Source: Mugil cephalus
Taxonomy: Eukaryota; Chordata; Actinopteri; Mugiliformes; Mugilidae
Length of the DNA stretch: 64,000 nt
NCBI RefSeq assembly: GCF_022458985.1
Contig: NC_061772.1
Coordinates: forward strand, 3,273,501-3,337,500
Direction: 5' to 3'
Below, one piece after another: positions 38,301-64,000 of this stretch. The first letter of the stretch is position 1. Each line of letters begins with the position of its first letter. The notes below the pieces were generated by a model. It made no database searches. It worked only from the letters and a program-made list of their open reading frames with translations, and was not told the origin of the DNA. A program made the translations under genes and the position numbers.

Positions 38301-39217
38301 GAGCACTGAATTGTCACAACATGATCAATGTTATTCACTTTCAATATAAGAATATTTCAGTCTGGCAAAGCTAGTCAGACTCAATTCTTATCAAAATATG
38401 AGTCTAGTAACACATCATTTGGATAGTGTTCCAGAACAACTTTAGGCCACACACACACACAAAAATGTGGGTGGTCAGACTACATTACGTTAATGTTTTT
38501 AAAGGCTTTATGCCACATACAATGAAACTTTAATTTGTAGTAACTTGTTGCTTGAGGCCAGATTAGCAGGCTCATTTTCTTTAAAATTGACAAATATTTG
38601 TTCCTGGCAGAATTCCAAAACGCTGGAAGGCTGTCTCCACCGGAAGGGGCGGGACTTCCTGTAAAATAAGTATAAACTAGATTTTTATAAAATGCAAGCA
38701 TCGCTTAATTTAGGAACGCGATTTAATAAAACATAGTTTTTACGTTATTTAAACTTTTTCAATACTTCATTGTGCTTTGTAATATATGAAGAAGACGGCG
38801 GAATAAAATTAAATTAAAAATAAATTTACTTTCACAATATTATTTGAGTACCACATTTCTTGAATACGAGAATGTCGAAAACAAAACGTATGTTATTTGA
38901 ATCACATTTGAGAACTTGGCAATTATAATGTATAGTTTCTTGCTGTGTAGAAGAACAACAATAAGTTGCTGAACCTTTTCGTGGGATTAGGACACACAAC
39001 GTGTTCAGTGGGGCAGCCACTGAACCCCATTTCCGTCTTAAGAGCTGGCAACTACCCGTATGCTGCCATGACTGTGATCAATAAAGAAATATTAATGCAA
39101 GGCACTAAAACAGCCACGACACTCCGAAAATTAATGAGCGCATTTTCTCACCTGTTGGTCGCATTCTGGGCAAGATTTAGTAGCCATTTTGACCTTCTTT
39201 GTTTTATTTGCCGACAT
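35203..39217 (-). CDS. C16orf87: C16orf87 (UPF0547) orthologue, 4 exons, 154 aa
   Basis: Small conserved nuclear-type protein of poorly known function; the human protein is reported with HDAC1/2 complexes (from memory, not from this sequence). Exons in transcript order: 39217-39152, 37355-37256, 35772-35593, 35321-35203; all joins are GT-AG and in frame, and the total of 154 aa equals the human length. Residues 14-33 hold a zinc-ribbon-like cysteine set (C16, C19, C27, C30, C32). A basic region follows ([12 protein letters not shown]). Residues 97-104 are RRGRGRPK, an AT-hook. The tail [20 protein letters not shown] is nearly identical to the human one. Convergent with pkp3, divergent from vps35, which is also a neighbour of this gene in human 16q11.2. 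A poly(A) signal is not obvious within 1 kb of the stop. Confidence 0.93.
35593..35772 (-). CDS. C16orf87: C16orf87 orthologue exon 3 (aa 56-115)
   Basis: Basic Arg-rich exon with [13 protein letters not shown] and the AT-hook RRGRGRPK followed by KKQEEEK, all aligning with human [21 protein letters not shown] and KKHEEER. Donor AAAG/GTAAAA. Confidence 0.93.
37256..37355 (-). CDS. C16orf87: C16orf87 orthologue exon 2 (aa 23-55)
   Basis: Reads [20 protein letters not shown] then NAK, matching human [20 protein letters not shown]. Completes the cysteine cluster. Donor GCAG/GTAAGG. Confidence 0.93.
37994..38342 (-). mobile_element. Tc1/mariner-derived repeat, copy 2 (truncated)
   Basis: Starts with TACACCGATTAGGCATATCA, the right-hand end seen at 24295 in inverted orientation, and runs through GTGTAGGTCTCCCTTGTGCC. 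It stops near 38342 before the opposite terminal repeat. A GT run (38150-38168) has expanded within it. Lies in intron 1 of the C16orf87 orthologue. Confidence 0.75.
39152..39217 (-). CDS. C16orf87: C16orf87 orthologue exon 1 (aa 1-22)
   Basis: Reads [20 protein letters not shown] then QQ, very close to the human start, which contains [16 protein letters not shown]. Donor CAG/GTGAG in phase 0. A second in-frame ATG (MATKS) also has a fair context. Confidence 0.92.
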
Positions 39218-40581
39218 AGTTCGTTCCCTTCAGCGACACACAAATAGCTTTACGGTGGCTACAACTTCTGTCTGGAAAACATGGACGGCAGCCGATTTTC
39301 TTCAACGCACACTAAAACATGCATTCCCAAAAAAACAAAAACAAAACGGTGTCGTTTTAGCGAGATGACTACTATACGCCTTGAAAAAAATACGTTCTGT
39401 ATACTATTAATGTTAAAGCTGCGAGCATGCGCAGAGCGGCTCCCTTCGCTGATACGTTGCATTCAAGTTCCTTGGGGAAATGGTAGAACACACTGCGACT
39501 GTAAATTCACATTTTCCTATTACGCACTCACGGTTATTAGTACGGCCATTTTTATTTATTTATTTTGCGTCGGGTTGTATATGGTAGTTTTTTGTATCTT
39601 TCGTGTATTAAGACATGAGTTTTCCGTTAATGCTTGGAGTTTTAGAGGAACTGCATAACAATAAACACTGCATTCCTGTTCACTTGAAGCCCAGTAACAT
39701 ACTGAAGTAGAGCAATGTCTTTCATGCAACTAAATGAATTGCACAGGCTTTCACATAGCTCAGCTGTCTACCTACACCTGAAGGACGAGGGACACTACTT
39801 TGAGGATAACTACATGCATATTTTAGACAAAGAAGACTGATGGTTTTGAAAAAGAATGCATATGTAGATTTGGAAAACCTCTCTCTGAAGAGGCAGAGTG
39901 AGATATAATCACCTCACAATTTACCTAAATTAATTTAATGCAGTCTTAACATCTGTCCCCATGACTTTTCATTCCTATTCACACCTTGAGATTGGAGTCT
40001 CTGGCTACATGGGTCATTATGTTCATTGTATGTAAATATTTAAGCGTTAACATACCCTACACATGTGAGTTTCAGATGTACACCAACCTCAGATGTTCAT
40101 AATAAAACCAAATAAACTCCCCACTAGTCTTTTAGAACTGAAGAAGACAATGGATTAGTGATGAATCATGTACAAGGAAGAAGGACAATGCACAAAGTAA
40201 CTGATGGTGGCTATTGATTTTATCTGCTATCATGTGCTATAAAAGTGGACCTGTGGGATTTGCTGATTGGAAGAAATCTTAGGATTCCTCTGCACTACCT
40301 CTTAATGAGCTCTGATTTAGTTTTAGCAAAAAAACAATTTTATGAATTATCAAAAACAAGTAATAATCCATACATTGACTCTAGAGAGGGTCATCCAGGT
40401 TTACTAGACATTTGGAAAGGAAGGGTGTGAGGGATGGGTGAGTTTGTCTGTAAGTGTGTCATCATGGCAAAACATGGTATTTATGTTTGTTTGGATGCCT
40501 GTGGACATATTTGGCTTTGATGAGTGTCGGACCTTTCTTTTTACTTGTGGTCTAAATCTAAATCTAAGTGGCAAGCACATT

Positions 40582-40752
40582 TTGGAACATCTGCATGTTT
40601 AAGGATATGAAGGCTGGGGATTTCGGAAGGTTTCACATCATGTGACACTTCACATTGAACAATGGCTGGCGAGATCCCAAGTCTTGTCTGACATTGTATT
40701 GATGGGAAACAATCGTTAAAACCACACATTTGTTTCCTTTTACAAAGCTGAA
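40582..40752 (+). repeat. Two-copy dispersed repeat, copy A
   Basis: Matches 43354-43515 in the same orientation over its whole length, sharing blocks such as GCATGTTTAAGGATAT, AGTCTTGTCTGACAT and ACCACACATTTGTTTC. On the minus strand this copy is spanned by an 86-codon frame rich in cysteine; copy B is interrupted. Family unknown. Confidence 0.8.
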
Positions 40753-41646
40753 CACAAGTAAGCGTAGTGTTCTTTGGTTTACAACTTGGCAAAAAAACCA
40801 CAACATCTTAAGGATAAAATTGTCTGAATTAGTAGAAACCTCTTAAATTAATGTGTATATTCCAGAATCCCTACATTTAGTTGTAGGTGGCGTGACAGTA
40901 ATTCACTAGTAGTACACTTAAAAGTATGTCTTAAGTCTGAGGGAAGTTAGAGGTAGTCCAGGGACCATCACATACACTAACTCACTAACTGCACCCATGT
41001 CCACTTCAATTAAAACTTTATTTTCTACACACTTGATTTGAATTCGGATTTGTGTATAAAACATACAGTCCTTCAGCTGAATGTCTGTTTCAGTGTTCAA
41101 AAGACAAACTGTGTTTTCCATCTTCTACCAGAACTTACCAGCATACTTTCAACAATATATCAAAGCCAAAGGTGAACTATTAAAATGATCACAATGACAA
41201 AATGATGTTGTAGGTAACCTATGCTCTAACTTTGAATTTCCTCAATTTCCTCATTTTAGTTTCATTATATTTTATTTCAGTCACATGCAGACACTCTTGA
41301 TGAAATGAGGTCATATTTTTCACCAGACATATTTATATAGCTTCCATGAAATGACAATGGTGGGAACTCACAGGGCAAAGAATCATTTTATAGCATTTTA
41401 TAGTCCATCTTCAGAACGTTGTAGTTTCACCAGGGTAGATCCACATCAACGCGTGCAATGTCTGTTTTATTGAGGATGCACTGGGAGGTATTGTGTGGAC
41501 TTGGTACAGCCAAGTATCCTTGAATGCATTTTGTGACCATCATCAAGTACCCAGCTGTCCCAATTCCAGTTGAACTTGTCTGAACTATGCAAATCCCAAG
41601 TCTGCATATTTGGCATTGATTGATAAAGGCCCAGGTTGTCCTATAA

Positions 41647-42066
41647 CAGGGGTGTCAAACTCATTTTAGTTCAGGGGGCCACAATCAGCCCAATTTGATC
41701 TCAAGTGGGCCGGACCAGTAACATAACAGCATAATGATCTATAAGTAACAACAACGCCAGAATATTTTTTCCCCAATTTGTTTTAAGGCAAAGATTAACA
41801 AGTGAATTAGGAGAATATTTACATTCAATAAACTATCCTTAAAAAATAAAATTCGTAAAAAAAAAATAAGTGCAATTTGGGCTCATTGCTGTCTGCTGTT
41901 TAGTCCTGGGTCTCAGTGTTGCATGTCTGTCCACTCCTTTTTCTTAAACAGAGGACAATTGCAGTCTTGTATATAATTTTCAAACTTTGCAAATTCATAA
42001 TGCGGGCCTAATTAGACCCCCTGGTGGACTGCTTTTGGCCCACAGGCTGCATGTTTGTGTTTGTGT
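41647..42066. mobile_element. hAT-like non-autonomous element
   Basis: Left end CAGGGGTGTCAAACTCATTT and a right part with TGGCCCACAGGCTGCATGTT are typical of a widespread vertebrate hAT-type repeat whose ends are inverted copies. The right end is degraded. The heptamer TGTCCTA occurs just outside both ends and may be a remnant of the target duplication. Confidence 0.6.
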
Positions 42067-42239
42067 CCTAAACATTTTGAAAGGAAGGGGTGGTTGCGAT
42101 TCACAACCTCACCACTAGTTACTGCTAAATCCCACACATGGGACCCTGACATAGGGCCTTTAAAGCAATTATATTAAAAACAAATATGGAAATGGTCAAA
42201 TAATTTACCATATTTTCTTGTGCTTTAATATTTGATAGT

Positions 42240-42432
42240 TACAGTGTGCTCTGCTCCCGTTTGACTTCGCGTGGGGGGAAGGTAGGGAGGCTTTCTGTGC
42301 ACCGAGGAGGCGGGACGCTGGCCACGCCTGTCCTCCGATGTGATGCTGACTGAACGTAGTCCGTGAAGGCACCATTAATGCGAGTCACATGACAGTTCAG
42401 CCTCTTCGACTGACCTGATACACATCCAAACC
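42240..42432 (+). promoter_or_regulatory. vps35: vps35 promoter and 5' UTR region
   Basis: CpG-richer stretch immediately before the vps35 ATG, with a GC-box-like GGAGGCGGGAC at about 42305 and an E-box/M-box at 42384-42393. No TATA box is apparent, as expected for a housekeeping gene. The transcription start is not determined. Confidence 0.5.
42384..42393 (+). promoter_or_regulatory. vps35: M-box/CLEAR-like palindrome GTCACATGAC
   Basis: GTCACATGAC contains the MITF/TFE M-box core TCACATGA and differs by one base from the lysosomal CLEAR consensus GTCACGTGAC. It lies 40 bases before the vps35 ATG. A role in TFEB/MITF control of this endosomal gene is inference. Confidence 0.4.
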
Positions 42433-62821
<20,389 letters not shown>

Positions 62822-62940
62822 AACTGATGCGGGCTGAAAGGGTGATAAGTCCCTCCCTAGATGTTACACTATATTATGAATATACAACTGCACACACTCA
62901 CGAGAACTCACAAAATATTATCCTCTAGGCCAGGAATGAA

Positions 62941-62946
62941 AATAAA
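62941..62946 (+). terminator. vps35: Candidate vps35 poly(A) signal (AATAAA)
   Basis: Canonical AATAAA 120 bases after the vps35 stop codon. It would give a short 3' UTR; longer transcripts using later sites are possible. Confidence 0.5.
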
Positions 62947-62949
62947 TGT

Positions 62950-64000
62950 CAAGAGAGCTAAAAGAACTCAGTCCTTCATGTTATTGTTCATTTCTCTGTA
63001 TCATTTCCTCTCTGTCCCTCACTTGCAGAACTGTTTTTCTGCAACAGGGTGGACACATTAAAGAAGCATGTGTCAGCAATACTGCACGTAACTTCAGTGT
63101 GCTCTTGTGGCAAGTCCTAGGCACCATTCCTTTATGAATTGACTCTTGAGCAGTCTGTATCTTGCCTCATTTTCCTGTTGATAGTAGACCTACCGGCTGT
63201 GATCAGTGTATCCACTGAGTCATCCACCCCTCACTTGTTCATATCTGTCGTATTGAGAACTCAACAGATTAGCTGAGCGGATAAAGGCTGCAGAATCTTG
63301 TTGTGGTCTTACAGCTTTGTTGCATACAACCTAGTCTCCAAACATGACTGATCAGAAACTCTGCTGTGTGTAGCGAGTTGTACGCAGGTTGTGCCAAACC
63401 AAACTGTAGACCAGACCAACTGAAGAACACAATGTGGTTCCCTTTAAAATCTGATGAATGTTTTAGAATCTTGTCAGACTGTCTGTGGGAGCGTAGGGCA
63501 GTTAATAACATTTAGCTTTGCCCCCAATACTTGTGACATCTAGCTTGGTTACAAAGACAATACAAGTAACCTTGCATATCCAGTGGTTTGTATATGGGAA
63601 ATTGTCCTATTTTTCAAAAGATCCTATCCCCTCACACTCAAGAAGTGCTTCTCTGTAATGACATCAGATATGTCTCTCCACCTCTATGGATTCGTTCTTG
63701 TCTTATTTCTGGACTTCTTACTAATTGATAGATCTGAGTGTACGTCTCCCAAAAGGCCCGGTTTTCAGTTTACTCTGCATCGATCTCATGAACTACAGTG
63801 TCTGAATTGCTTCCTTTTTTTTGGATCAATGAAACCCTGTTGGTCAGTGACCATTTCCTTTTTGGACTAATATGCTGAACAGATGCAGCAATTCCTCAGG
63901 ATTGTCTGTTGATTGACAGGTTGCTATACAGAATATCTAATGATGTACCAGAATTTGGGAATTGTTTGCCGGGGCATCTGTTGATTTATTTTTTTTTTCT
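62950..64000. other. Downstream flank of vps35
   Basis: No exon, RNA gene or repeat family is recognised. ORFs of 60-95 codons on both strands have no visible domain or splice context. The window ends in a poly-T tract. Confidence 0.5.

Larger units (their letters stand above)
39218..42239. other. Divergent interval between the C16orf87 orthologue and vps35
   Basis: Contains the promoter-side DNA of both genes, copy A of a two-copy dispersed repeat and a hAT-like element, listed separately. The 125-codon plus-strand frame at 39281-39658 has no family resemblance. No additional gene was found; human ORC6 and MYLK3, which lie between these genes in human, are not seen here. Confidence 0.5.

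Noticed and set aside
39281..39658. 125-codon plus-strand frame upstream of the C16orf87 orthologue
   Set aside because: No domain, mixed basic and hydrophobic composition, no splice context or homology; length is compatible with chance.

Overview
The window is vertebrate nuclear DNA, most likely from a ray-finned (probably percomorph) fish. Genes are split by GT-AG introns and proteins align closely with human orthologues. The gaps are full of fish-type repeats: Tc1/mariner fragments, hAT-like and TTAA-flanked elements, tRNA-SINE tails, CA and GATA microsatellites. There are no operons, CRISPR arrays or prokaryotic signals, and I recognise no tRNA or rRNA gene.

Three genes can be built exon by exon. 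(1) pkp3 (plakophilin-3, desmosomal armadillo protein), + strand, 9129-29807, 13 coding exons, 770 aa, complete. (2) The orthologue of human C16orf87 (UPF0547; zinc-ribbon plus AT-hook), - strand, 39217-35203, 4 exons, 154 aa, complete. (3) vps35 (retromer scaffold), + strand, 42433-62821; 16 of the 17 expected coding exons are intact. pkp3 and the C16orf87 orthologue converge. The C16orf87 orthologue and vps35 diverge from a 3.2 kb interval.

Layout: 1-1012 Tc1 transposase relic; 1420-2450 unexplained retrovirus-like or secretory-like short ORFs; 2450-8890 intergenic with SINE pieces; 9129-29807 pkp3 with Tc1 relics and a 6.5 kb last intron; 29940-35200 intergenic with GATA repeat and a deleted mariner; 35203-39217 C16orf87 orthologue; 39218-42432 divergent promoter interval with a hAT-like element and an M-box/CLEAR-like site; 42433-62821 vps35 with many repeats in its introns; 62950-64000 nothing recognised.

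The most striking observation is vps35 exon 2. The only sequence in intron 1 that matches it (43889-43980) keeps both splice sites and clear similarity to the conserved N-terminal coding sequence, but is broken by many small indels, while all other vps35, pkp3 and C16orf87 exons are clean. Either the assembly is locally bad or the exon has decayed; skipping it would keep the frame. No new multi-gene system was found; the three genes act in unrelated processes (cell adhesion, chromatin-associated, endosomal sorting).
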